NCBI GenBank assembly: GCA_015066805.1
Contig: SVNP01000006.1
Coordinates: 1 to 64,000, forward strand
Length of the DNA: 64,000 bases
Direction of reading: 5' to 3'
Source: Ruminococcus sp.
GTDB lineage: Bacteria > Bacillota > Clostridia > Oscillospirales > Ruminococcaceae
The position numbers were made by a program, and so were the translations under genes. Below are positions 9,371 through 18,548 of this stretch, one piece after another. Position 1 is the first letter of the stretch; each line of letters begins with the position of its first letter. The notes beneath the pieces are model-generated. The model searched no databases. It was given only the letters and a program-made list of their open reading frames with translations, and was not told the origin of the DNA.

Positions 9371-10768
9371 ATGCCGAAGATCAAAATTACAGAAACCGTC
9401 CTGCGTGACGCACACCAGTCCTTGCTGGCAACCCGTATGCCCACCTCCGATATGCTCCCCATTCTGGAGCAGATGGATAAGATCGGCTTCCACTCCATCG
9501 AGTGCTGGGGCGGCGCAACCTTCGATTCCTGCCTGCGTTTTCTCAGTGAAGACCCCTGGGAGCGTCTGCGCCTGCTGAAAAAGTATATGCCCAACACCAA
9601 GCTGCAGATGCTGTTCCGCGGCCAGAATATGCTGGGCTACCGCCATTACGCCGATGACGTGGTAGAATACTTCGTACAGAAATCCATTGCCAACGGTATT
9701 GATGTCATCCGTATCTTTGATGCCCTCAACGATATCCGCAACCTGGATACTGCCATTAAGGCAGCCAAGAAGGAAGGCGCGCATACTCAGGTGGCCATCA
9801 GCTACACCACCGGTGAGGTGTTCACCAACGAATACTATGTCAACTATGCAAAGCAGATCGAATCCGCCGGTGCAGACTCCATCTGTATCAAGGATATGGC
9901 TGCTCTGCTGACCCCCTATGAGACCGAGTCTCTGGTAAAGGCTCTGAAGGCTGCCGTAAAGCTGCCCATCCAGATCCATACCCACAGCACCTCCGGTCTG
10001 GCCTCCATGTGCCTGATGAAGGGCATCGAGGCAGGCGCAGATATTGTGGATACCGCAATGAGCCCTCTGGCTCTGGGTACCTCCCATGCGCCCACCGAGT
10101 CCATGGTCGCCGCACTCCAGGGTACCGAGTATGATACCGGTCTGGATCTGGTGGCTCTCAGCGAGATCCGTACCTACTTTATGGGTCTGCGCGATAAGTA
10201 TATCAAGGCCGGCCTGCTGGATCCCAAGATGCTGGCAACCGACGCCAATGCCCTGATCTATCAGGTGCCCGGCGGTATGCTCTCGAACCTCTTGTCTCAG
10301 CTCAAGCAGGCAGGCAAGGAGGATCAGCTTACCGCAGTGCTGGAGGAAGTGCCCCGTGTCCGTGCAGACGCAGGCTACCCCCCTCTGGTCACCCCCTCTT
10401 CCCAGATCGTGGGCACACAGGCTGTGTTCAACGTCATCATGGGCGAGCGTTACAAGACCGTTACCAAGGAGTTCAAAGGCGTGGTACGCGGCGAATACGG
10501 CAGAACCCCCGTGGCGATTGATCCCGAGTTCCGTAAGAAGATCATCGGTGATGCAGAGCCCATTGACTGCCGCCCCGCTGACCTGCTGAAGCCCGAGCTG
10601 GAAACCCTCCGTCAGGAGTGCGCCGAGTGGCTGACCCAGGAAGAAGATGTGCTGAGCTATGCACAGTTCGGACAGGTCGCCGTGAAGTTCTTTGAACAGC
10701 GCAGAGATAAACAGTTCGGTCTGGATGGCGTACACGGTAACGCTGAAAAACAAATTCACCCCGTCTGA
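9371..10768 (+). CDS. oxaloacetate decarboxylase alpha / pyruvate carboxylase B / transcarboxylase 5S-like subunit
   Basis: [23 protein letters not shown]...[44 protein letters not shown]. Confidence 0.93.
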   Translation: MPKIKITETVLRDAHQSLLATRMPTSDMLPILEQMDKIGFHSIECWGGATFDSCLRFLSEDPWERLRLLKKYMPNTKLQMLFRGQNMLGYRHYADDVVEYFVQKSIANGIDVIRIFDALNDIRNLDTAIKAAKKEGAHTQVAISYTTGEVFTNEYYVNYAKQIESAGADSICIKDMAALLTPYETESLVKALKAAVKLPIQIHTHSTSGLASMCLMKGIEAGADIVDTAMSPLALGTSHAPTESMVAALQGTEYDTGLDLVALSEIRTYFMGLRDKYIKAGLLDPKMLATDANALIYQVPGGMLSNLLSQLKQAGKEDQLTAVLEEVPRVRADAGYPPLVTPSSQIVGTQAVFNVIMGERYKTVTKEFKGVVRGEYGRTPVAIDPEFRKKIIGDAEPIDCRPADLLKPELETLRQECAEWLTQEEDVLSYAQFGQVAVKFFEQRRDKQFGLDGVHGNAEKQIHPV

Positions 10769-10868
10769 ACGACACCATGAATTTATATCGGCAAGCTGCA
10801 AGTCCGCATTCGTGCCGTATCACCCGAATGGAACAACAGACGGTGTAACACGGAAAGGAGCATGTAGC

Positions 10869-11816
10869 TTGCCGATTTGTATTTCCAAGGAACTGCCTGC
10901 CTATCAGGCATTGCTGAATGAAAAGATTTTTGTGATGGGCGCAGAACAGGCTGCCCATCAGGATATCCGCCCCTTGCGGATCCTCATTCTCAACATTATG
11001 CCCAAGAAGATCGAAACCGAGACACAGTTGCTGCGTCTGCTGAGCAATACCCCTTTGCAGGTGGATATTTCTCTGCTGCGGTTGGAATCTCATGTTTCCA
11101 AAAACACCGCCCAGAGCCATATGGATGCCTTCTATACCACCTTCTCCGAGATTCGCAAGAAGTACTACGATGGCATGATCATTACCGGTGCCCCTGTGGA
11201 ACAACTCCCCTTTGAGGAGGTTGACTACTGGTCGGAGATCTGCGAGATCATGGATTGGTCCAAACGACACGTTTTCAGTACTCTGCATATCTGTTGGGGT
11301 GCCCAGGCAGGATTGTACCACCACTTCGGTGTGCCGAAATATCCGCTGGAGCAGAAGATGTTCGGCATCTTCCCTCATAAGGCGGAGGTGGAGAATTCTC
11401 TGCTGCTGCAAGGCTTTGATGAGGTGTTCGATGTACCCCATTCCCGCCACACAGAGGTGCGTCGTGAGGACATCGAAAAGGTGGATGCGCTGGAGATCCT
11501 TACCAGCTCTCCCCTCTCCGGTGTGCATATTGTGGCAAACCGCAACGGCAGACAGTATTTTATTACAGGACATTCCGAGTACGACCGCAACACCCTTGCG
11601 GATGAATACTTCCGGGATAAGGAAAAGGGGCTGCCCATCGCCATCCCCTACCACTACTTCCCCAATGATGATCCCGCCTGTCAGCCGCGGTTCAGTTGGC
11701 GATGCCACGCCAATCTGATGTTCTCCAACTGGTTGAATTACTGCGTTTACCAGCGCACGCCCTTTGATCTGGAAGAGCTGGCACTGCGTAACTGGAACTG
11801 GCATATGGATGCCTGA
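10869..11816 (+). CDS. metA: homoserine O-acyltransferase (MetA family), TTG start
   Basis: [23 protein letters not shown]...[32 protein letters not shown]...[29 protein letters not shown] before TTG at 10869. Confidence 0.93.
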   Translation: MPICISKELPAYQALLNEKIFVMGAEQAAHQDIRPLRILILNIMPKKIETETQLLRLLSNTPLQVDISLLRLESHVSKNTAQSHMDAFYTTFSEIRKKYYDGMIITGAPVEQLPFEEVDYWSEICEIMDWSKRHVFSTLHICWGAQAGLYHHFGVPKYPLEQKMFGIFPHKAEVENSLLLQGFDEVFDVPHSRHTEVRREDIEKVDALEILTSSPLSGVHIVANRNGRQYFITGHSEYDRNTLADEYFRDKEKGLPIAIPYHYFPNDDPACQPRFSWRCHANLMFSNWLNYCVYQRTPFDLEELALRNWNWHMDA

Positions 11817-11855
11817 GGCGCATCCCCGGCGTGTGAAAGTGAAAGGAGCCTTGCA

Positions 11856-12473
11856 ATGGATCAGCAACCGATTCCCAATCCCTATGAGCAATACCCCAAC
11901 GGCTATCAACGACCCTATTACCATGCTCCCATGCAGCAGCGCAAGCCCATTGGCTTTGCAGTTGCCGCACTGGTGCTGGGATTGGTCAGTCTGGTAGGCA
12001 TTTGCTGCTGCATCAACTTTGTAACAGCACCCCTTGCCATTATTTTCGGCATTATTGCACTGGTGCAGAAGCAGCGCGGTACGGGAATGTCCATTACCGG
12101 TATTATTACCGCAACCTTAAGCCTGATCGCTGTGCTGATCTGTTTTCTGGCCTTTGCCGAATTGGTTCCCTACGCAGAAGATATCGCAAGCGACTACGAA
12201 CGGGTCATTGTGGAGGCCGATGAGATCTTCCCCGAATACGAGGAAACCGGCGAGCTGCCTGAGTTCCTTACCAAATATCTGGAAGACCCCTACGATAGCT
12301 GGCTGGATAAGTACGACATTGATATCTACGACATTATGGACGTACTGCTGGTGGAATATAAAAACGGTAACCTCTCTTTTGAAAGCTACAACGACGGCTT
12401 TTATTACAGCAAAGAATTTCACTACGGAACAGGCAACGGTGTCATCACGCTGCTGCCGCCCGTTACCCCATAA
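11856..12473 (+). CDS. DUF4190-like membrane protein
   Basis: KPIGFAVAALVLGLVSLVGICCCINFVTAPLAIIFGIIALVQKQRGTGMSITGIITATLSL. Confidence 0.8.
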   Translation: MDQQPIPNPYEQYPNGYQRPYYHAPMQQRKPIGFAVAALVLGLVSLVGICCCINFVTAPLAIIFGIIALVQKQRGTGMSITGIITATLSLIAVLICFLAFAELVPYAEDIASDYERVIVEADEIFPEYEETGELPEFLTKYLEDPYDSWLDKYDIDIYDIMDVLLVEYKNGNLSFESYNDGFYYSKEFHYGTGNGVITLLPPVTP

Positions 12474-12478
12474 AAACA

Positions 12479-12522
12479 GAACATCCGCAGGTCTTTTGCA
12501 CGGCCTGCGGATGTTTTTTGTT
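12479..12522 (+). terminator. intrinsic terminator
   Basis: ACATCCGCAGG...CCTGCGGATGT plus T-run. Confidence 0.85.
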
Positions 12523-12645
12523 CCCATTTCAGGCGGAAATATTGATTTTCGGAAAGCTTTTATTGTTTTTCGATAATTTTCTATTGACAAACGAGAAAAT
12601 GTATGCTATACTGATACCAACAACTACCAAAGGAGCGTGACCGAT

Positions 12646-13098
12646 ATGTCAAAACAATGGAAACCGACGCATTCTCTTTTTCTGAGCCGCATTCTGGTGA
12701 TGGCGGTGTTCGGCCTGCTGATTGCCCTGCTGTTCTGCATTCCCCTCATTACCGAATGGTATGATTCCGTTTCCGGACAGGAACCCATTGCATTGGTACT
12801 GAACATCAGCCTGTATCTTTCCGATGCTGCCGGATTTGCCGCTGCATTTTTTCTCCACCGCCTGCTGGGCAATATCCGCAAGCAGGAGATCTTTGTGGAT
12901 GCCAACGTCACCTGCCTGCGTGTGATCTCCTGGTGCTGCTTCGGCCTTGCCCTTATCTTCTTTGCACTGGGATTCTGGCGGTCACTGGCGTGGATGATCA
13001 CCTTTGCCGCTGCTTTCTTCGGGCTGATCATGCGTGTGCTGAAAAACGTGTTCCAGCTTGCCGTGGAAATGCGTAAGGAAAACGACTACACCATCTGA
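12646..13098 (+). CDS. DUF2975-like membrane protein
   Basis: Four TM helices; directly followed by small XRE regulator, typical DUF2975/HTH pair. Confidence 0.75.
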   Translation: MSKQWKPTHSLFLSRILVMAVFGLLIALLFCIPLITEWYDSVSGQEPIALVLNISLYLSDAAGFAAAFFLHRLLGNIRKQEIFVDANVTCLRVISWCCFGLALIFFALGFWRSLAWMITFAAAFFGLIMRVLKNVFQLAVEMRKENDYTI

Positions 13099-13117
13099 AC
13101 GGAGAAAAGGAGCAATT

Positions 13118-13336
13118 ATGCCGATTATCGTAAATCTGGATGTGATGATGGCAAAACGGAAGATCTCCGCCGGAGAACTGGCAGAACGCATTGAGATCAC
13201 CCCCGCCAATCTTTCCATCTTAAAGAACAACAAGGCAAAGGCCATTCGGTTTTCTACGCTGGAGGCCATTTGCAAAGCCTTAGACTGCCAGCCCGGTGAT
13301 GTGCTGGCGTATACCCCCGATGAAGAATCCACCTAA
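13118..13336 (+). CDS. small XRE/Cro-type HTH regulator (YozG-like)
   Basis: MPIIVNLDVMMAKRKISAGELAERIEITPANLSILKNNKAKAIRFSTLEAICKALDCQPGDVL. Confidence 0.92.
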   Translation: MPIIVNLDVMMAKRKISAGELAERIEITPANLSILKNNKAKAIRFSTLEAICKALDCQPGDVLAYTPDEEST

Positions 13337-13349
13337 GGAGGGAACGATC

Positions 13350-14876
13350 ATGATGTATTACGTATCGGATGTACCCCGACCTGCGGAAGAACAAGCCCAT
13401 GTACAGCGCAGCTTCCGCAGCCATGACGGCATTGCCGCAGGTGCTTGTATGCTGCTGGGATTTCTCGCAGTACGGTATCTGCTGTTTCTGCCCGATGGCT
13501 TCGCCACAACTGCTCTGTTTCTGCTGATGTTTTTCTTTGCGGTGTGGTATCATCGCAAATGCGGATTTGCCTATACAGTATCTCATAAGCTGCAGGGCGG
13601 CGTGATCTGCCTGTTTTCCCTCAGCTTTTCCCTCACAGATAACAGTCTGCTGCATACGCTGGCCGCATTGTATCTCATTGTCGCACTGGCATGGCTGCAT
13701 TATTCTGCAGCCCATGGATTGCAGCACACCCCTCGATTTCTGTTTTTCCATCTCACAGGACTGTTTATGCAGCACGCCCCCGATGAACTGGGCAGCGGAT
13801 ACAAAGCCATCGGGCAAAGCTGCCGCAGCAGCAAAACCGGCAATGCTGTGCGGATCATCCTGCTGGGGCTGCTGCTGAGTCTGCCCCTGACACTGATCGT
13901 AGCCGCATTGCTCTCCTCAGCGGACGCAGGCGTTGCCAAGATGCTCAACACCATATGCGATCTGTTTACCGAAGAGTTTTTCTCCATAGCAGGGCAAGTA
14001 TTGATTGCGCCGCTGGCAGGTGCCTGGATATTTGCCGTGCTGTATGCCGCCACCAATACAAGCCGATATCCCCGTGTGTGCGATCAAGCCTTTGAAACCC
14101 GACTGGAGGGACTGCGGTTTCTGCCGACCCTTGGATTATGCACAGCCGTTACCCCTATCTGCCTGCTTTATGTGATCTATGTGGTGTCCCAGATCAGCTA
14201 TTTCTGTTCTGCATTCCGGGGCAATCTCCCCGAAAACATGATCTATTCTCAATATGCACGCCGCGGCTTTTTTGAGCTGTGTGCCATCGCTGTTTTGAAT
14301 CTTCTGGTGCTGCTGGTCATCAACGGCTGCTGCAAACAGAAAAACCACCGTAAACCCTTTGCTGCCAAGCTGTATGGCTGTGCGCTCTGCCTGTTCACGT
14401 TGTTTATCATTGCAACGGCTCTTGCCAAAATGATTATGTACATCAACGCTTATGGTCTGACACGTCCCCGCCTGTACACCGCATGGTTTATGGTACTGCT
14501 GGCTGCTGTTTTCATTCTTTTATTGGTGATGCAGTTCCGCAAGCTGCCGGCCGCCTCTGTGCTGACTGCTGTTTTTACCCTTTGGCTGGGGATCCTCTGC
14601 TTTGCCAGACCCGATGCCCTCATTGCGGAATACAACATCACACGCTGGGAAAAGGGCACGCTTGCCACGCCGGACTGGTATATGCTGTGCGAGCTTTCCG
14701 ATGATGCCTATGCGGTGATCTGCGAGCACTGGGATGCCATTGATCCCACCAACCAAGAGAAAATTCAAAAAAACTATGACCGCCGCCAACAGGAATATGA
14801 CCAAGACATCCACAATACATGGAATCTTTCTACCCAATATCTGCTGCACTGCTGGGAGGGCAACCACCATGAATAA
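13350..14876 (+). CDS. DUF4153/DUF4173-like polytopic membrane protein
   Basis: Multiple TMs; family-like C-terminal region. Confidence 0.65.
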   Translation: MMYYVSDVPRPAEEQAHVQRSFRSHDGIAAGACMLLGFLAVRYLLFLPDGFATTALFLLMFFFAVWYHRKCGFAYTVSHKLQGGVICLFSLSFSLTDNSLLHTLAALYLIVALAWLHYSAAHGLQHTPRFLFFHLTGLFMQHAPDELGSGYKAIGQSCRSSKTGNAVRIILLGLLLSLPLTLIVAALLSSADAGVAKMLNTICDLFTEEFFSIAGQVLIAPLAGAWIFAVLYAATNTSRYPRVCDQAFETRLEGLRFLPTLGLCTAVTPICLLYVIYVVSQISYFCSAFRGNLPENMIYSQYARRGFFELCAIAVLNLLVLLVINGCCKQKNHRKPFAAKLYGCALCLFTLFIIATALAKMIMYINAYGLTRPRLYTAWFMVLLAAVFILLLVMQFRKLPAASVLTAVFTLWLGILCFARPDALIAEYNITRWEKGTLATPDWYMLCELSDDAYAVICEHWDAIDPTNQEKIQKNYDRRQQEYDQDIHNTWNLSTQYLLHCWEGNHHE

Positions 14877-15258
14877 ACGATGGCTGTATATCCTGCTGAG
14901 TATCGTTCTGTTCCTCGCCGAGGTTCTCATCGGAGCATTTGCCCATGGCTGGTTACGCAAATACTTTGGAGATGTTCTGGTTATCATCCTGATGTACACC
15001 ATGGTGCGAAGCGTTCTTCCTCGCATACGGCGATGTGGACTGCTGCCCACATTACTGCTGATCTTCTGCCAGATCGTGGAAGGCTTGCAGGCATGGGGCT
15101 TTGTGGATAAAATGGGCATCACCAACCACCTGCTGCGTATTCTCATCGGCACATCCTTCTCATGGATCGACGTGCTTTGCTACGGCATTGGTTTTGTGCC
15201 CCTGCTGGTATGGGAGATCTTTGCTGTCAGATACCCGAAAAGAAAGGCAACATTATGA
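14869..15258 (+). CDS. DUF2809-like membrane protein
   Basis: LAEVLIGAFAHGWLRKYFGDVLVIILMYTMVR; overlaps preceding stop. Confidence 0.8.
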   Translation: MNKRWLYILLSIVLFLAEVLIGAFAHGWLRKYFGDVLVIILMYTMVRSVLPRIRRCGLLPTLLLIFCQIVEGLQAWGFVDKMGITNHLLRILIGTSFSWIDVLCYGIGFVPLLVWEIFAVRYPKRKATL

Positions 15259-15809
15259 AAACTCTGATCCTCAACGGTTCTCCTCACATCAACGGAGATA
15301 CCGCCCAACTGCTGGCACAATGTACAGCAGTGCTGGAAGGCGAAGTCCGCATCATTCAGGCATATACCGCCAACATTGCTCCCTGTGTGGATTGCCGCGC
15401 CTGTCGGCAGCAGATCGGCTGCATTGTGGAAGATGATATGCAGGAGATCTACAAGGAGCTGGAAAGCTGTGATAACGTGATCCTTGCCACACCTGTGTAT
15501 TTTTCTCAGCCCACCGGCAAGCTGCTGGATGTGTGCAGCCGTCTGCAAATGCTGTTTTGTGCACGATTCTTTTTGCATAAGCGGCTGCTGCAAAAGCCAA
15601 AACGGGGCGGCATGATCGTGGTGGGCGGCGGTAACGGCAGCGTAACGCCTGCCTGTCAGACCCTTTCTGTTCTGCTGCGGGAAATGGGCTGCACCGAACA
15701 GTTTCCTCCTGTTACCAGCCATAGCACCGATACCCTGCCCGCCATAAAAGATGCCCTTGCCTGTGAAAAGGCAAGGGCATTGGGCGCATACTGTAATCGT
15801 TTAATCTAA
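15255..15809 (+). CDS. NADPH-dependent FMN reductase / flavodoxin-fold protein
   Basis: MKTLILNGSPHINGDTAQLL..CVDCRACRQQIGCIVEDDMQEIY. Confidence 0.88.
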   Translation: MKTLILNGSPHINGDTAQLLAQCTAVLEGEVRIIQAYTANIAPCVDCRACRQQIGCIVEDDMQEIYKELESCDNVILATPVYFSQPTGKLLDVCSRLQMLFCARFFLHKRLLQKPKRGGMIVVGGGNGSVTPACQTLSVLLREMGCTEQFPPVTSHSTDTLPAIKDALACEKARALGAYCNRLI

Positions 15810-16580
15810 GGGGCAGGCAAAAAGAGCTGCGGCGTTTTCAGCGGTGATCCTTCCGATCTCCTGCGTGGAAACGCCCTTTTCTCTTGCCATGACCGCCACC
15901 ACCTCGGTAAGCATAGTGCTGTCACAGCGCTTGCCACGGTAGGGCACGGGAGCCATATAGGGGCAGTCTGTTTCGATCAGCAGGCGGTCAAGAGGCACCT
16001 GTGCCAGAGCCTCCAAGGGCTTGCGGGCATTTTTGAAGGTCAGCACGCCTGTAAAGCCAATGTGCAGCCCCAGTGCGATGACCTCCCTGGCAGATTCCGC
16101 AGAACCTGAGAAACAGTGCATCACACCTTGTTTGGGGCGGCATTCCCGCAGGATCTCCAACATATCGCCCATGGCATCCCGACAGTGCAGGATCACGGGC
16201 AGCCGCAGCTTTTCCGCCAGAGCAAGCTGCTCACGGAATATTTTCTTCTGGAAATCGGGGTCATAGCCATCATAATGGTAGTCCAGACCGATCTCGCCAA
16301 TGGCCTTTACCCTCGGATGTTTTGCAAGCTGCTCCAATTGCAGCAAATAATCTCCGGGCACCTCGGTGCATTCGGGATGCACCCCCACCGCTGCAATGAG
16401 ATGCGGGTAACGCTCAGCAAGCTGCACGCTGCCCACAGCGGATTCCATATCATAAGCGGCAACCATACAACGCACAACGCCCTTCTCCGGCAAGGAGGAC
16501 AAAAGGGCATCTCTGTCCTCATCGTAAGCGCTGTCGGTGTAGTGTGTATGGCTGTCAAAAATCAGAATTTGCTCTTCCAT
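15801..16580 (-). CDS. tatD: TatD family metal-dependent DNase
   Basis: IFDSHTHYTDSAYDEDRDALL...VGVHPE...AIGEIGLDYHYD...LIETDCPYMAPVPYRGKR. Confidence 0.95.
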   Translation of the reverse strand: MEEQILIFDSHTHYTDSAYDEDRDALLSSLPEKGVVRCMVAAYDMESAVGSVQLAERYPHLIAAVGVHPECTEVPGDYLLQLEQLAKHPRVKAIGEIGLDYHYDGYDPDFQKKIFREQLALAEKLRLPVILHCRDAMGDMLEILRECRPKQGVMHCFSGSAESAREVIALGLHIGFTGVLTFKNARKPLEALAQVPLDRLLIETDCPYMAPVPYRGKRCDSTMLTEVVAVMAREKGVSTQEIGRITAENAAALFACPLD

Positions 16581-16722
16581 TCCCTCAACCTTTACAAATC
16601 ATTAACAATTTATTGAGACAAAATGCTATTTTTCGGCAGAAAACTGTGGTATACTGGTTACAGTGATAAGAAACTGATTCATTTACAGGCACGGAAGCAG
16701 CTGCTCCCGTGCCTCTTTCTTT

Positions 16723-17952
16723 TTATTGGGGCTTTCTGGCATTGGCCAGCATCAGCTTTACACGGTTCTCCTGATTGACCTTGGTCGCACCGGGGTCATA
16801 GTCAATGGCGGTGATGTTAGCCTCGGGATAGGCATTTTTGATGACACGCATCATACCCTTGGCCACAATATGATTGGGCAGGCAGCCAAAGGGCTGTGTG
16901 CAGATGATATTTTCGGTGCCGGATTCTGCCAAAGCAGCCATTTCCGCAGTGATCAGCCAGCCTTCGCCCATACTGACACCCTGACTGATATAGCGGTCTG
17001 CCAGATGCCGCAGTTCTTCAAAATCATGGGGGGGATCAAACACACCATGCTTACGCATCACATTGATCTGCTGCTTCTGCATGGCGTAGATCGCCTTGTA
17101 ACCGATGCCGTTGATCACGGTTTTCTTGTTGCGATAACCGTAAAGCTTGCCATCCACATTGGTACTGATGGCACAGTACATCACAAACTCCAGCAGCGAA
17201 GGGATCACAGGCTCGCAGCCCTCGGAAAGCAGGAAATCCTCCAAATGATTATTGGCAAGGGGCGAATACTTCACATAAATTTCACCCACAATGCCCACAC
17301 GCACCTTATTGCGCTTGGTGCGCTGGATCTTTGCAAAATCATCCAGAATGGCACGGTACAGCTTTTTGGTCTTCAGATATTCATTGGTGTGGAAGGCTTC
17401 TTCCAACCGATGCTGCCAGCGATCCAGCGTTTTCTGCGTCTCGCCCTTCTTCAGCTCATAGGGGCGGCACTGGTTGGAAACGGACATCAGCAGGTCGCCG
17501 TACAGCACTGCATACAAAAACTTCAGGAAGATGGGGGCGGTCAGTTGAAAGCCTGATTTGGGGTCTTTTTCCAGACCGGAGAAGTTCAGGGAAATCACGG
17601 GTACCTGCGGGAACTGTTGCTCCAGAGCTTTTCTCAGCAGATGAATATAGTTGGAGGCACGGCAGCCGCCGCCGGTTTGTGTGATCAGCAGCGCAGTGCG
17701 GTCAGGGTTGTAGCGTCCCGATTTCAGAGCCTCCATAAACTGCCCGATGACCAGCAGTGCGGGGTAACAGGTATCGTTGTGGACATTCTTCAGGCCCTCA
17801 TCTACAACCGCACGGCTGGCAGTACGCAGCAGCTCACAGTTATAGCCGTATTTCCGCAGCACACTGATGAGAAGCTGAAAATGTACCGGCAGCATATCGG
17901 GCACAAGAATGGTATGGGTTTGTTTCATTTCCGGTGTAAACCGTGCAGACAT
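16723..17952 (-). CDS. acyl-CoA dehydratase activase-related protein, C-terminal (HgdB-like) part
   Basis: GLKNVHNDTCYPALLVIGQFMEAL...LLITQTGGGCRASNYIHLLRKAL...IICTQPFGCLPNHIVAKGMM. Confidence 0.88.
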   Translation of the reverse strand: MSARFTPEMKQTHTILVPDMLPVHFQLLISVLRKYGYNCELLRTASRAVVDEGLKNVHNDTCYPALLVIGQFMEALKSGRYNPDRTALLITQTGGGCRASNYIHLLRKALEQQFPQVPVISLNFSGLEKDPKSGFQLTAPIFLKFLYAVLYGDLLMSVSNQCRPYELKKGETQKTLDRWQHRLEEAFHTNEYLKTKKLYRAILDDFAKIQRTKRNKVRVGIVGEIYVKYSPLANNHLEDFLLSEGCEPVIPSLLEFVMYCAISTNVDGKLYGYRNKKTVINGIGYKAIYAMQKQQINVMRKHGVFDPPHDFEELRHLADRYISQGVSMGEGWLITAEMAALAESGTENIICTQPFGCLPNHIVAKGMMRVIKNAYPEANITAIDYDPGATKVNQENRVKLMLANARKPQ

Positions 17953-17967
17953 GGGATAAACCACCTT

Positions 17968-18510
17968 TCAGGGGGATTCAGCAGAAAAAATACGATCCGA
18001 TGCAATTTTCGGATCCCCGATATCCAGCAAGATCTCAAAGGGGAATCCGATGGCATCCAATGTGGAGGGCTGTGTGATGGTCAACGGAACGGGGCGCAGC
18101 ACCAACGTTCCGTCTTTTTGCCGCACCTGTGCATGAAGCGCACCGCAAGTGATGTGTTCTTGACGGCCAAACTCCGCAAGGCCGGTAAGAAAAGCCTCAA
18201 ACAGATCATTGCCTTGTGTCAGGGTATATTGTTCTGACCATTTGCCGTTCCAAAAGCTCTGTTTTCGCTGCATCTGGGTAACGGGCACGTCAAAATCCCG
18301 AGGAATCAACCGACAGAAGCCGTTGATAGCGATCCGTGAGCCCATGCGGGTATAACGGCCGCAGCGCACCAGTAATCTGGCTTCGTGCTGCATCATTTCA
18401 ATGTAGGTGCGCGCAAGATCTCTGCCATACTGAAACCGTCGGCTTTTGAAGTCAATTTCCTGTTCGCTGTGAATTTTTGCTTCTTGTCGAAGCTGCTCCA
18501 AAAATTCCAT
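17968..18510 (-). CDS. conserved hypothetical protein inserted between the two activase parts
   Basis: Own RBS; 180 aa; same operon. Confidence 0.7.
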   Translation of the reverse strand: MEFLEQLRQEAKIHSEQEIDFKSRRFQYGRDLARTYIEMMQHEARLLVRCGRYTRMGSRIAINGFCRLIPRDFDVPVTQMQRKQSFWNGKWSEQYTLTQGNDLFEAFLTGLAEFGRQEHITCGALHAQVRQKDGTLVLRPVPLTITQPSTLDAIGFPFEILLDIGDPKIASDRIFSAESP

Positions 18511-18548
18511 GCAAACCCACCTCTCTGTTTGCTCCGATCGCTTTTGTT

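Noticed and set aside
10769-10868. Leader of metA examined for a SAM or other methionine riboswitch
   Set aside because: About 100 nt with no recognisable SAM-I/II/III or T-box signature; left unassigned.
15748-15785. GCCCTTGCC/GGCAAGGGC inverted repeat as a terminator
   Set aside because: Lies inside the flavin reductase coding sequence near its end and lacks a T-run.
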